Of a stretch of DNA of 36,843 bases, positions 1-7,683 are shown piece after piece. The notes below the pieces were generated by a model. The model searched no databases. It was given only the letters and a program-made list of their open reading frames with translations, and was not told the DNA's origin. The stretch covers positions 1 to 36,843 of the forward strand of contig JAFSKF010000010.1 of assembly GCA_017449065.1 (NCBI GenBank). Direction: 5' to 3'. Position numbers and translations under genes: made by a program. Within the stretch, counting starts at the first letter, position 1; each line of letters opens with the position of its first letter. The DNA is from Bacteroidales bacterium (lineage in GTDB: Bacteria; Bacteroidota; Bacteroidia; Bacteroidales; UBA3663).

Positions 1-173
1 ATGGCATCGGGCTGTTCTACGAAATTGATTTCAACAACATTGTCAAAACACTCCTTACCGACCTTCCTAATGGAAAAGGTCTTGCCAACTTGTCTGGCTC
101 CTGTTACCAACAGAGAACGTCTGTCGTTGAGTATAAAGTTGCGTATTTGCTCGTCAGCTTTGCGTTTTACCAT
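1..173 (-). CDS. AAA ATPase, DUF4143-type, 5' end only
   Basis: The gene runs off the left edge; only the first 57 codons are present. The translation begins MVKRKADEQIRNFIL and contains LLVTGARQVGKTFSIRKV, a Walker A motif (GARQVGKT) of the kind found in the large Bacteroidota family of AAA ATPases with a C-terminal DUF4143 domain. It is followed by VVEINFVEQPDA, which also fits this family. The start is the first ATG after a plausible promoter. The cellular role of these ATPases is poorly defined. The upstream region carries three phased 13-bp motifs described separately. The family is fairly sure from the Walker A context, but the C-terminal domain cannot be seen. Confidence 0.75.
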   Translation of the reverse strand, partial: MVKRKADEQIRNFILNDRRSLLVTGARQVGKTFSIRKVGKECFDNVVEINFVEQPDA

Positions 174-194
174 ATCAACTTGTATTTGTGGGTG

Positions 195-202
195 CAAAGA
201 TA
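195..202 (-). promoter_or_regulatory. -7 element for the DUF4143-type ATPase gene
   Basis: Read on the minus strand this is TATCTTTG, an exact match to the Bacteroidota -7 consensus TAnnTTTG, about 20 bases before the start codon at 173. A matching TTTG -33 element at the usual distance is not evident, so only the -7 half is called. Confidence 0.5.
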
Positions 203-241
203 CAACATTTTACTTAAATATAAGCATAAAAGCAAACAAAA

Positions 242-320
242 TACACTTTTCCAATATAAATATTTTAGTTTTCTTACACTTTTCCAAGTTTATGATGGCA
301 TAAAAATGACATTTTTCCAA
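242..320. repeat. Three direct copies of a 13-bp motif at exact 33-bp spacing
   Basis: TACACTTTTCCAA occurs at 242-254 and 275-287, and GACATTTTTCCAA at 308-320 (two mismatches). Start-to-start distance is 33 bp both times, about three helical turns, so the copies lie on one face of the DNA. An inverted half copy, GAAAAGTG, follows at 326-333. On the transcribed strand the motif reads TTGGAAAAGTGTA, upstream of the -7 element of the ATPase gene. This looks like a repeated protein-binding site. From 334 to 478 I see nothing that can be supported as a gene or site. Confidence 0.6.
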
Positions 321-478
321 GATTTGAAAAGTGCGTTTTCGATGATTTATAGTGTTCATTCGGCGAATCATGGACCCGATTATAGTCTGTTAGGTGCAAA
401 AGAAACGATCCAATCCCAATTGTTGTGTATTGTGCCTACATGGAAGAAATTCTTGAACATTATTGAGATTGACACTAA

Positions 479-583
479 GTTCAGTTTTATGCTTTGGATG
501 GCAAGAAATATGACAAGCTCCAGAAAGGCCTGAACATCGTTCGCATGAGCGACGGTAGCGTCAAGAAGATTCTGGTGAGGTAA
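479..583 (+). pseudogene. 3' remnant of a secreted-protein gene (C-terminal tail only)
   Basis: After an in-frame stop at 476-478 the frame reads VQFYALDGKKYDKLQKGL, then NIVRMSDGSVKKILVR and a stop at 581-583. This matches the C-terminal tail common to secreted proteins of Prevotella and relatives (Y-x-L-x-G-x-K, then KGLNIVRMSDG, then KK-hydrophobic-LV-basic). No start codon or upstream domain remains in the frame, so only the end of a once longer gene is left. The GH98 protein on the opposite strand ends in a related tail (PGLNIVVDADGNSRKVFAK). The identity of the lost protein cannot be told. Confidence 0.65.
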
Positions 584-602
584 TGTCTGTACCTATAAAA
601 AA

Positions 603-638
603 GCCACGCTCTAAATAAATGGAGCGTGGCGTTTTTTT
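603..638. terminator. Bidirectional intrinsic terminator
   Basis: A perfect 9-bp stem (GCCACGCTC at 603-611, GAGCGTGGC at 622-630) with a 10-base loop is followed on the plus strand by seven T (632-638) and preceded by six A (597-602), so it can end transcription both ways. It lies between the plus-strand remnant and the convergent GH98 gene, and its right edge touches the GH98 stop codon. Confidence 0.85.
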
Positions 639-3600
639 ACTTCGCAAAGACCTTGCGGCTGTTGCCGTCGGCATCGACTACGATGTTCAGGCCTGGCTGC
701 AACTGTTGGCGACGGATGCCCGTTATGCTGTAGATGCCTTCGGGCAGGCGGTCGGTGGCATTGACGGAAGTGATGCCTGAAGCCTGGCTGAGGAATCGCA
801 GACGGCATTCTGCCAGCAGGAACTCATGATAGCCGCCGGAAGAGGTTTTGTCTTTGAACTGAATGACATACTTGCCCTTGGCGGTTATGTCGAAATTCAG
901 CGTCTTGCGGACAGCCCCCGAGATGTCGCCGGCACTGTTGCCCTGCACATTCGGAGCAGCGGTGAAGTTACCCGACGATTTGACGGTATTGCCTTTGCCC
1001 GTCAGGATGTTGACCTGATAGACGGGGGATTCCTTCCAGGCTGCCATCGCAAACACCAGTTCGTAGCTTCCCGGTTCCAAGGTTAGCGGATAATCAGTCA
1101 GCCATCCGTATTCGGCACTGGTATTGCGCCAGTAGAGGGCCTTTCCCTGATAGCCAGTCAGACCGGCGAAAGTGCGCGGACCGGAACCGTTCTGAGTAGG
1201 ATAGTTGCGCACATCGCTGCCATCGGTCGTACGCCAGCCGACCGGAAGGGCTCCACTGGCAACATCGGTGAAGTTGAGCTCGTAAACGGCTGCAATATCG
1301 TAGAACAGAGGCTGGATGGTGACATTATCGTCGGGCATGACGAACTCGGTTTTCGTAGCGCCTTCTTCGAATGAGAGGGTCTTTCCCTGTGTGTAGTAAA
1401 CGGAATTGACCACATTTAGCGCCTTGAGCCCGTAGCCCACTTCCGGGGTGATGGTCAGATGGACAGTCTGTCCGGCAACGGCAGAATCCACATCGGCAGT
1501 CACACTACCGAAATCGGCATCGCGAACCGAAACCGCAAACTTTTCCTTAGGCGTTCCGACAGGTTCGTAGGTCACCTGGTCGATATACATCTTGATGGCG
1601 CCTGTGTTCTGGAAGACGATGGTGTTCGTGCCGGCTTTCATGGTGGCAGTAACCGTAGCCTCGCGCCAGTCGTTCAGCGCTGCTTTCTCGAAGGCGATGT
1701 TCTGGTTCTTGCTGTTGACGGTGACGCGCATGTTTCCGGCCTTGCTGCTGTTGCAGTAGCGAACCAGAATGTTGTATTCTCCGGCCTGAGTCAGCTTCAG
1801 ATCGTGGCGCAGGGCACAATTCGTATTGGCTTGCGTCTCGATATAGCCCATGCCGGCAAAGTCGTTCAGTTCAGGAGCCCACCAGCCGGAATGGGTCAGC
1901 TTGCAGTCTGCGCTCTTGCGGTCCATGTTCTCAGCCTCGATGATGATAGGACCGACGAAAGGATCGGGCTGCTGGGGCTGTTCGAGGGTGCCTGTCGGCA
2001 GAACGTCGGTCAGCCTCTCTGTGGCAGCACCTGCGCATTGGATGCTGAGGATGGCAGGACCCATGTGCAAAACCGAAATCGTGAAAGTCTGTTTCTCCGC
2101 ATCATATGCCTGCATGCTGATGCTTGCAGCATGACTGGTAGCGTTGGTGGTCGGTTTGGTCAGCTTATAGGTCGGTTCTGCCGTTACGCCGCTTATCACA
2201 ATCAGGTCGTTCAGCTGCGTTGTTGTGTCGCTGCGATAGTTGTTCAGATAGAAGTCGATGTGATCGGAGTACTCGCGGATGATGCCGCTCGATAACTTGC
2301 CATAGGTAAGCTTCATCGAATCGCAGGTGTTGTATTGCAACGGGATAAGAGCCGTAGCGGTCTTCTTCTGATTCAGATAGGTGTATGGCGTGTAGGTGAC
2401 GAGCTGGTTGCGATACCGGTTCACGTAAAGATCGCCCTGACTGACTTCGGGATAGAGTTCGTTAAACTCCGTTACTTTCTTCGAAGTGGCGGTAGCCGAA
2501 GTGCCCCAGCGGGTAGTGTATTGCGATTTCTGCACCTTTACGGGAATAGCCTTCGCTGCATCGTCGTACAAACCGGTAACCATCGGGATGGCACCGTAGC
2601 GACCCGTCGATTTGAAATAGCACAGGTTGTCGCCCCAGTTGCCTGTGCCGGCATTGGCAGGATCGGTCTGCTTGTACAGGCCGTCGTACAGATTGTCCCA
2701 TACGCGGAAATCGTTGTTGGTATCGTGAACGATCACTACCTTGGTTTTGTCAACCACTTCTTCGCGCGAAGGAATATACATCGTTCCATCGACGATCCGG
2801 CGCCACATATCGAGCCAGATGCCCTTGAAGTTGGCAAATGTGCCCCAGTTGCGACGGGTATAGCCATCTACTTGTGTGTCGGGCAGGTTCTGGAAGTCTT
2901 CGGTCCAGATCAGCTCAGGACCGTCCCAGATGGCACCGCCGTTTACGCAGGTCTGCTCCATGACGGTACCGATACCGGCCGACCCCGGGTACTTGCATTT
3001 GTTTTCTCCCACCAGTTTGCTCATGGCATCGTTCCAGCCGCAGTTGTCATAGCGCACGCCATAGTTCTTGGTCAGACCGGAGATGAAAGGTCCGAAGCAG
3101 ACGGTTTCGTTGTTATAGAAACTGCTGGCGTGTGTGTATTTATAGAGGAACACGATGGCTTCGGGGTAGTTTTTGCATGCCTCTAAGAAATCGTTGTTGA
3201 GCTTCAGCTCGGCAATCGGATCGGTATCGAAGTGGTAGATGCCTCCGCACCAGCTGACGGTGAGGAAGCCTCCGTACTTATGCGACATCTTCACCAGATT
3301 GGCAAACAACGCCCATCGGCTGGCGGTGGTCATCGAACCCTTGTCGCCGGCATCGCCGAATCCCCAGAACTGCTCTGCATAGTTCCAGCCTAAGAAGTTC
3401 GGATAGGTCTTGAAGAAATATTCGAAGGTTTCGAGGTCGTTGTCCTGAATGTGCGTGTGTCCGCCAGATGCCGGCTGGCAGGTGAACCAAAGGCCATTTT
3501 GCTGGCATACCGATGCCCACGATTTGTAGGTTCGTACGGCATTGCGAGGCATACGATACATATTGGTTTTCGTATCGTACTGGCACGAAAGACTCAGATT

Positions 3601-3795
3601 CATGCAGACATAAGGACGGATGTCGTAAGGAATCAGGTCGATAATCTTTTGCGGATCGGCAGAATTCCATACATCGACATGCACCAGCCACAATGGGTGG
3701 CGGTTATCAATCGGACGACGTTCCTGTGCCGTCACAAACTGTCCTGCCGTCAGAAGCAGGCATAACAAACAGAGTCGGAAAAAATACTTGCTCAT
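637..3795 (-). CDS. Secreted glycoside hydrolase family 98 protein with CBM-like modules
   Basis: This 1052-residue protein has a signal peptide (residues 1-23, ending VTAQ). A GH98 catalytic region spans about 25-600, with motifs I recognise from Bacteroides GH98 proteins: WLVHVDVWNSADPQKIIDLI (35-54), CQPASGGHTHIQDND (106-120), GWNYAEQFWGFGD (136-148) and TVMEQTCVNGGAIWDGPELI (277-296). Then come a CBM6/35-like jelly roll (about 615-755, EAENMD to YIDQVTYEP), a beta-rich segment (760-840), a second jelly roll (845-1000) and a tail ending GLNIVVDADGNSRKVFAK, probably for export or surface attachment. Known GH98 enzymes are endo-acting and release blood-group A/B oligosaccharides or, in some members, cut xylan; the substrate here cannot be told. 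The acid in NYAEQFWG is a candidate catalytic residue. The gene stands alone; no SusC/SusD pair is near. Confidence 0.85.
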   Translation of the reverse strand: MSKYFFRLCLLCLLLTAGQFVTAQERRPIDNRHPLWLVHVDVWNSADPQKIIDLIPYDIRPYVCMNLSLSCQYDTKTNMYRMPRNAVRTYKSWASVCQQNGLWFTCQPASGGHTHIQDNDLETFEYFFKTYPNFLGWNYAEQFWGFGDAGDKGSMTTASRWALFANLVKMSHKYGGFLTVSWCGGIYHFDTDPIAELKLNNDFLEACKNYPEAIVFLYKYTHASSFYNNETVCFGPFISGLTKNYGVRYDNCGWNDAMSKLVGENKCKYPGSAGIGTVMEQTCVNGGAIWDGPELIWTEDFQNLPDTQVDGYTRRNWGTFANFKGIWLDMWRRIVDGTMYIPSREEVVDKTKVVIVHDTNNDFRVWDNLYDGLYKQTDPANAGTGNWGDNLCYFKSTGRYGAIPMVTGLYDDAAKAIPVKVQKSQYTTRWGTSATATSKKVTEFNELYPEVSQGDLYVNRYRNQLVTYTPYTYLNQKKTATALIPLQYNTCDSMKLTYGKLSSGIIREYSDHIDFYLNNYRSDTTTQLNDLIVISGVTAEPTYKLTKPTTNATSHAASISMQAYDAEKQTFTISVLHMGPAILSIQCAGAATERLTDVLPTGTLEQPQQPDPFVGPIIIEAENMDRKSADCKLTHSGWWAPELNDFAGMGYIETQANTNCALRHDLKLTQAGEYNILVRYCNSSKAGNMRVTVNSKNQNIAFEKAALNDWREATVTATMKAGTNTIVFQNTGAIKMYIDQVTYEPVGTPKEKFAVSVRDADFGSVTADVDSAVAGQTVHLTITPEVGYGLKALNVVNSVYYTQGKTLSFEEGATKTEFVMPDDNVTIQPLFYDIAAVYELNFTDVASGALPVGWRTTDGSDVRNYPTQNGSGPRTFAGLTGYQGKALYWRNTSAEYGWLTDYPLTLEPGSYELVFAMAAWKESPVYQVNILTGKGNTVKSSGNFTAAPNVQGNSAGDISGAVRKTLNFDITAKGKYVIQFKDKTSSGGYHEFLLAECRLRFLSQASGITSVNATDRLPEGIYSITGIRRQQLQPGLNIVVDADGNSRKVFAK

Positions 3796-3830
3796 TTTTC
3801 TGTTAGACTATAGGTTTTTTATTTCTGCGG

Positions 3831-3838
3831 CAAAGGTA
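3831..3838 (-). promoter_or_regulatory. -7 element for the GH98 gene
   Basis: On the minus strand this is TACCTTTG, matching TAnnTTTG, about 35 bases before the GH98 start. The position 20 bases further upstream is AT-rich and lacks a clear TTTG, so the -33 half is weak. Confidence 0.55.
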
Positions 3839-3947
3839 ACATTTTTTTCCCTTATACTATTAATATATATGTATCATAGTCTATGAAAAACGAAACTAAT
3901 CCCCAAAATGTTTCAAAAATTGGGTAGAAAAGTATCGGTTGAATGCG

Positions 3948-4952
3948 TTAAAGAGAGAGACTTTTCAACCGTGGATCGTTGCTGATGGCTTGGCAGCGTC
4001 TGATCTGGTTGCGCAAGATGTTTTCGCATTCCTGCCAACTGCCGATTTCCTGATAGGGCCAAGAGAAATGATCGGAGAGGTAAGGAGCCAGAAACAGGAG
4101 TGCTTCTTTGACTCTCGAACCTTCCTGGTCGATATAGTTGTTGCCACTGTTGTGCATCATTACGCAGAAATCGACCATGTGTTCGAGGTTGTAGGCAGAA
4201 TAGAAGAAAGCGCGTGTGCGTTTCAGTTCCTCCGGCTGACGACCGTCTGCCTGGATCTGGGCATGGATGCGTTGCGTGATGCGAGGCACCAGCGAGGTGC
4301 ATAATTCAGGTTGCTTTGTGAAGTGAGCAAAACGGTAGAGAATGATATCGTATGCCAGGCCGTGATTGTTCGTGCGGGCAGCCTCTTCCTTCCCCTGACT
4401 GGATGTAAGCATCCATTTCATAAAATCTTTAAACCACAGCCGGAGTCGTAGCTCCCGCAACCAACCTACCGATTTTTGCCGGGTCATGGTTTCAAGTTCA
4501 TCGAGCACCGTGATGAAATTGTAGGCATCGATGATTCCTCCGGCAAAGCCTTCTCCGTTATTGCGTCCGGGAACGAACTGGCAATAGGTGAAATTCGGCG
4601 CCATCCTGGTTTTACTGTCTAAAAACCAGATGTCGATTTGTTTGCAGAAAGCCTTATAGTTGGCCGTTTTGTCCTGCGGATAGTTCCTGTTGAACGAATG
4701 GAGGTTATCGACCAGCTTCAGCAGCCGGGGAAAGTCGTAGAGCTTGTATTCCGGATTCCATTCGCCGTCGCGCTCAAAATAGGGCAGTCCGTCTGCTGAA
4801 TCCGGATTGGGCCACCAGTAGATGGACAGGCTTTCAAAGTTATGCTTATTGCCGCTTTGGGAAGTTTCCTTGTCGGTGACGGCAACAAAAGTCTGCCCCC
4901 ACGCAAGGACGGAGGAACAGAGCAAAGCCAGTGTAAGAAGGTGTCGGATCAT
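3948..4952 (-). CDS. Alginate-lyase-fold secreted protein
   Basis: The start is taken at the ATG at 4952 (MIRHLLTLALLCSSVLAWGQ), which gives a clean signal peptide. A longer reading from 5084 would overlap the upstream gene by over 100 bases and hide that signal. The mature 334-residue product matches the alginate lyase (alpha/alpha toroid) family: SIYWWPNPDSADGLPYFERD near the N-terminus and the RTNNHGLAYDIILY motif in the middle, where Asn-His-Gly-x-x-Tyr contributes to the active site in the family. It lies 20 bases downstream of a membrane glycosyltransferase gene and is probably co-transcribed with it. That context suggests trimming of the cell's own polysaccharide in the periplasm, as AlgL does in alginate producers. 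Alginate itself is not implied, and a catabolic role is possible. Confidence 0.7.
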   Translation of the reverse strand: MIRHLLTLALLCSSVLAWGQTFVAVTDKETSQSGNKHNFESLSIYWWPNPDSADGLPYFERDGEWNPEYKLYDFPRLLKLVDNLHSFNRNYPQDKTANYKAFCKQIDIWFLDSKTRMAPNFTYCQFVPGRNNGEGFAGGIIDAYNFITVLDELETMTRQKSVGWLRELRLRLWFKDFMKWMLTSSQGKEEAARTNNHGLAYDIILYRFAHFTKQPELCTSLVPRITQRIHAQIQADGRQPEELKRTRAFFYSAYNLEHMVDFCVMMHNSGNNYIDQEGSRVKEALLFLAPYLSDHFSWPYQEIGSWQECENILRNQIRRCQAISNDPRLKSLSL

Positions 4953-4972
4953 GGCGATGTGAATAGGAGGGT

Positions 4973-6907
4973 TTAACTGAGTTGGGTACGTGCAATGTTG
5001 ATGAGCAGATTGCGCATACGCTTCATGAAATAGGTGGGCAGGAAGAATGTAAACAGGAACAGATAGCAGAACGGAAGTTTCCAACCGAAGATGTTCTTGT
5101 AGGTGCGAGCATTGTATTTGATAAGTCCGAATTTTCCGCCGCTCATATTAGAGGCGTGTAGACGGTAGTTCGCCAAAGGTTCGGAAATGCTGTAGCCGTG
5201 CTTGCATTTCTTCAGGAGGGTGAGCAGCAAGGCATGATCCTGGCGCTTGCGCTGAGAAGGCATCAGGTGCTTACCCAGCTTCTGGGTGTCGTAGATGGCT
5301 GTGAGGAAACCGATCTTGTTGTCGCACATCATGCTGAAAAGGCTCACTCGGCGAGGAGCGGAAATGTAACCCAGATACTGGTTGTCGGCATTGCAGGTAT
5401 AGTAGGAACTGAAGCAGAGCGCAACGTCTTTCTCTTGCATGAAGCGAACCTGTCGTTCCAGTTTATTCGACATCCAGCAGTCATCGCTATCCAGAAAAGC
5501 GATATATTGGCCGCGTGCCGCACGAATGCTGCAATTGCGCGAAACACCGGCACCTCCGTTCTTGTCGTTCAGAATAAGTTTGATGCGGGTATCTTTCTTT
5601 TGCAGTTCTTTCAGCAGTTCAGGAGTGCCATCGGTCGAGGCATCGTCCGTTATAATCAGCTCCAGATGGCTGTAGGTCTGATTCAAAACCGACAGGATGC
5701 TTTCGGTCACATATTTGGAGGAGTTCCAGGTCGGCATGATGACAGAAACCAAACCGGGAATAGGCTCACCGTTGTAAGGTGCCAACGTGGCTTCAGCATG
5801 ACCCGTATCGGATATTTCCTTGGCAACAGGAGCCGCTGCTTTCCGATAAATCAGCAAAAGCGCCAAAGCATAGAGTGCCAGATCCAACAGAATAAGCCAG
5901 GTGAAATTGGGGTTCAGCCAATGAAAAAGAACCTCGTTAGTCAGGAAAATCGTCAAGGAGAGCCCGGTCAGCAAAGCGGTTATGCGGGTTTCTCTCCAGC
6001 CCAACTCTTTCAGATATGTCTGAATGCGATAGGATTTCCGTTCTTTGTAGGGCTTGCGGTGCCATACGGCAAGCATCTGTACGCGCAGATATTCGAACAG
6101 CGGGAAAAGCAGCAGGCTGAAGGCCACAATCATGGCATCCTTATGCGATGCAATCACCTGTCGGTTGTCCATTGCGTATTTTAAGGCCAGATAACTGATG
6201 GTGAAGCCAAGAATCATGGTACCGCAGTTGCCCATATAGACCTTAGTGCCGATCTTGGTATCGCCAAAAAGATTATAGTAGAGGAACACCAGCACGCCAC
6301 CCAAAAGAGAGAGGGCTACGTAGGCGTATGTGTAATAGCCAAGAATAAAGAAATGAGTGCCGACAACCGATAAAAAGAGAGCAGACAGGCTGCCTGCCAG
6401 ACCATCGGTATCGTCCATCGTGTTGATGCACTCAACGATGCAGTAGGTAAGAAGGAATGTAATGATGTAGGAACTGGAGGAACTCAATTCATAGATCCAA
6501 AACAATCCGTACAGATTGTTCAGGCACAAGCCAACCAAGGGGAACAGGGCGCAGGCGATAATCTTAATGGTCCATTTCAGCTGGTTGGAAACACCCAGAA
6601 GATCATCGAGAAGGCCAACCACATAGACACCGATCATACCACACACCATCAGGATGGTGCTGATGAAAATGGTGGGAGCGATTTCGTGAAAATAAGAACG
6701 GCACAACAGCGTGGCCAATGTGCCCAAGATGACAGCAGGAACAAAAACTGCCCCTCCGATGCGGGGAATATTATGGTTGCCGTCTTTGGCTTTGGCGATT
6801 GCATCGAACAGCCCCTTTTCCTGACACAGGTTCAGTATCCAGGTTAAAAGTAACCTGGCGGTCAGCATGCCGATAACTAATGATATGAAGAAGTAAAGAA
6901 TATTCAA
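4973..6907 (-). CDS. WecA/MraY-like phosphoglycosyltransferase fused to a GT2 glycosyltransferase
   Basis: One uninterrupted 644-residue frame holds two enzymes. Residues 1-355 form a polytopic polyprenyl-phosphate sugar-1-phosphate transferase: N-terminal PRIGGAVFVP (48-57), the Asp-Asp loop GLLDDLLG (98-105), INTMDDTDGLAG (161-172, corresponding to NxxDGxDGLAG) and many membrane spans. Residues 386-640 form a GT2 domain: LVSVIMPTWNSSKYV, ITDDASTDGT (419-428), FLDSDD (471-476) and RQDHALLL. A linker rich in Ala and Pro (about 356-385) joins them. The fusion would let the first sugar loaded on the lipid carrier be extended at once at the cytoplasmic face. The usual MGDxGS motif reads MGNCGT (225-230), so a normally invariant Asp is Asn227. 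The gene starts 12 bases after the sugar transferase gene. Confidence 0.85.
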   Translation of the reverse strand: MNILYFFISLVIGMLTARLLLTWILNLCQEKGLFDAIAKAKDGNHNIPRIGGAVFVPAVILGTLATLLCRSYFHEIAPTIFISTILMVCGMIGVYVVGLLDDLLGVSNQLKWTIKIIACALFPLVGLCLNNLYGLFWIYELSSSSSYIITFLLTYCIVECINTMDDTDGLAGSLSALFLSVVGTHFFILGYYTYAYVALSLLGGVLVFLYYNLFGDTKIGTKVYMGNCGTMILGFTISYLALKYAMDNRQVIASHKDAMIVAFSLLLFPLFEYLRVQMLAVWHRKPYKERKSYRIQTYLKELGWRETRITALLTGLSLTIFLTNEVLFHWLNPNFTWLILLDLALYALALLLIYRKAAAPVAKEISDTGHAEATLAPYNGEPIPGLVSVIMPTWNSSKYVTESILSVLNQTYSHLELIITDDASTDGTPELLKELQKKDTRIKLILNDKNGGAGVSRNCSIRAARGQYIAFLDSDDCWMSNKLERQVRFMQEKDVALCFSSYYTCNADNQYLGYISAPRRVSLFSMMCDNKIGFLTAIYDTQKLGKHLMPSQRKRQDHALLLTLLKKCKHGYSISEPLANYRLHASNMSGGKFGLIKYNARTYKNIFGWKLPFCYLFLFTFFLPTYFMKRMRNLLINIARTQLS

Positions 6908-6919
6908 TGCAATTGGGTT

Positions 6920-7564
6920 TTAGAATTGATCGCCTTTGACGATACGCCAGAAAGTGAGCCAAAGCACTTTACAATCGAACAGGAACGAACGGTGCTCCAG
7001 ATAATACAAATCGTAGTGAAGGCGACGCAACATTTTTTCGATAGTATCGGTATAACCGTTGTAAAGGGTGGCATAACTGGTCACACCCGGACGAATCTGG
7101 TAAAGGTATTCGTAGCGAGGGTCTGCCTCCATAATCTTGTCAATGAAATATTTCCGTTCCGGACGTGGACCGACAAAAGCCATATCACCGATGAAAACAT
7201 TCCAGAACTGAGGCAGTTCGTCCAGATGATGGGCACGGAGGAACTTGCCGGTCTTTGTCAGACGCGGATCACCATCGGAATCGAACAACTGTGGACCGTC
7301 TGCTTCAGCATTCACCCGCATGGAGCGGAATTTATAGATGTGAAACGGCTTGCCGTTCAGGCCAATCCGTTCCTGGCTGAAAATAGCGGGACCACCATCC
7401 TCATGCTTGATGCGGAAATAGCAAAGCAGCATTAGGGGAGAGAACGCTATCAGGCAAAGAAATGAAACCAATATATCGAACGAACGCTTGGTGAAACGTT
7501 CAAATCCGTTCATTCCATCTTTGATAAAGCCTTCGTGCAAAGGAAGATCTTCTATCGTTTTCAT
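6920..7564 (-). CDS. Small initiating sugar transferase (PglC/WbaP C-terminal type)
   Basis: This 214-residue bacterial sugar transferase loads a sugar-1-phosphate onto undecaprenyl phosphate, the first step of capsule or O-chain synthesis. Visible are KRSFDILVSFLCLIAFSPLM (the re-entrant membrane helix near the N-terminus), the KFRSMRVNAE segment, the catalytic Asp-Glu in HHLDELPQFWNVFIGDMAFV, and GPRPERKYF. The length is that of the minimal catalytic domain (PglC type), without the N-terminal membrane module of WcaJ or WbaP. It is the first of three closely spaced minus-strand genes. A second, unrelated type of initiating transferase follows 12 bases downstream, which is unusual. The sugar specificity cannot be read from the sequence. 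Confidence 0.9.
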   Translation of the reverse strand: MKTIEDLPLHEGFIKDGMNGFERFTKRSFDILVSFLCLIAFSPLMLLCYFRIKHEDGGPAIFSQERIGLNGKPFHIYKFRSMRVNAEADGPQLFDSDGDPRLTKTGKFLRAHHLDELPQFWNVFIGDMAFVGPRPERKYFIDKIMEADPRYEYLYQIRPGVTSYATLYNGYTDTIEKMLRRLHYDLYYLEHRSFLFDCKVLWLTFWRIVKGDQF

Positions 7565-7586
7565 TAATAGGGTAAAAATGCTTCAG

Positions 7587-7617
7587 ATAATAACAATTTT
7601 TAAAATGATGTTATTAT
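7587..7617. repeat. Short inverted repeat upstream of the sugar transferase gene
   Basis: ATAATAAC (7587-7594) and GTTATTAT (7610-7617) form a perfect 8-bp inverted repeat around a 15-base AT-rich centre, in the leader or promoter region of the sugar transferase operon. It may be an operator or a weak RNA hairpin. A clear TAnnTTTG promoter was not found in this 119-base gap. Confidence 0.4.
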
Positions 7618-7683
7618 TATAACGAACAAAGTGAAGTTTTAGTATGAAGTTGTTAAAAAAAATAAATAACTCTTAAGTTCTGC

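Noticed and set aside
1..533. Two plus-strand open frames of 100 and 147 codons at the left edge
   Set aside because: The first is the antisense of the ATPase gene, whose minus-strand translation has a clear Walker A motif. The second crosses AT-rich non-coding DNA and ends out of frame with the secretion-tail remnant.
1459..3186. Long plus-strand frames (278 and 283 codons) opposite the GH98 gene
   Set aside because: They are antisense shadows in a GC-rich gene; the minus-strand frame has a signal peptide, GH98 motifs and a continuous 1052 codons.
4953..5084. Longer N-terminus for the alginate-lyase-fold protein
   Set aside because: The extra 44 codons lie inside the upstream gene and would place the signal peptide in the middle of the protein.
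5198..6184. Plus-strand frame of 328 codons opposite the transferase fusion
   Set aside because: It has no recognisable motif, while the minus strand encodes intact transferase and GT2 motifs throughout.
4973..6907. Two separate genes joined by an error
   Set aside because: The frame is continuous through the linker with no stop or frame change and no second start with a plausible leader, so a real fusion is the simpler reading.
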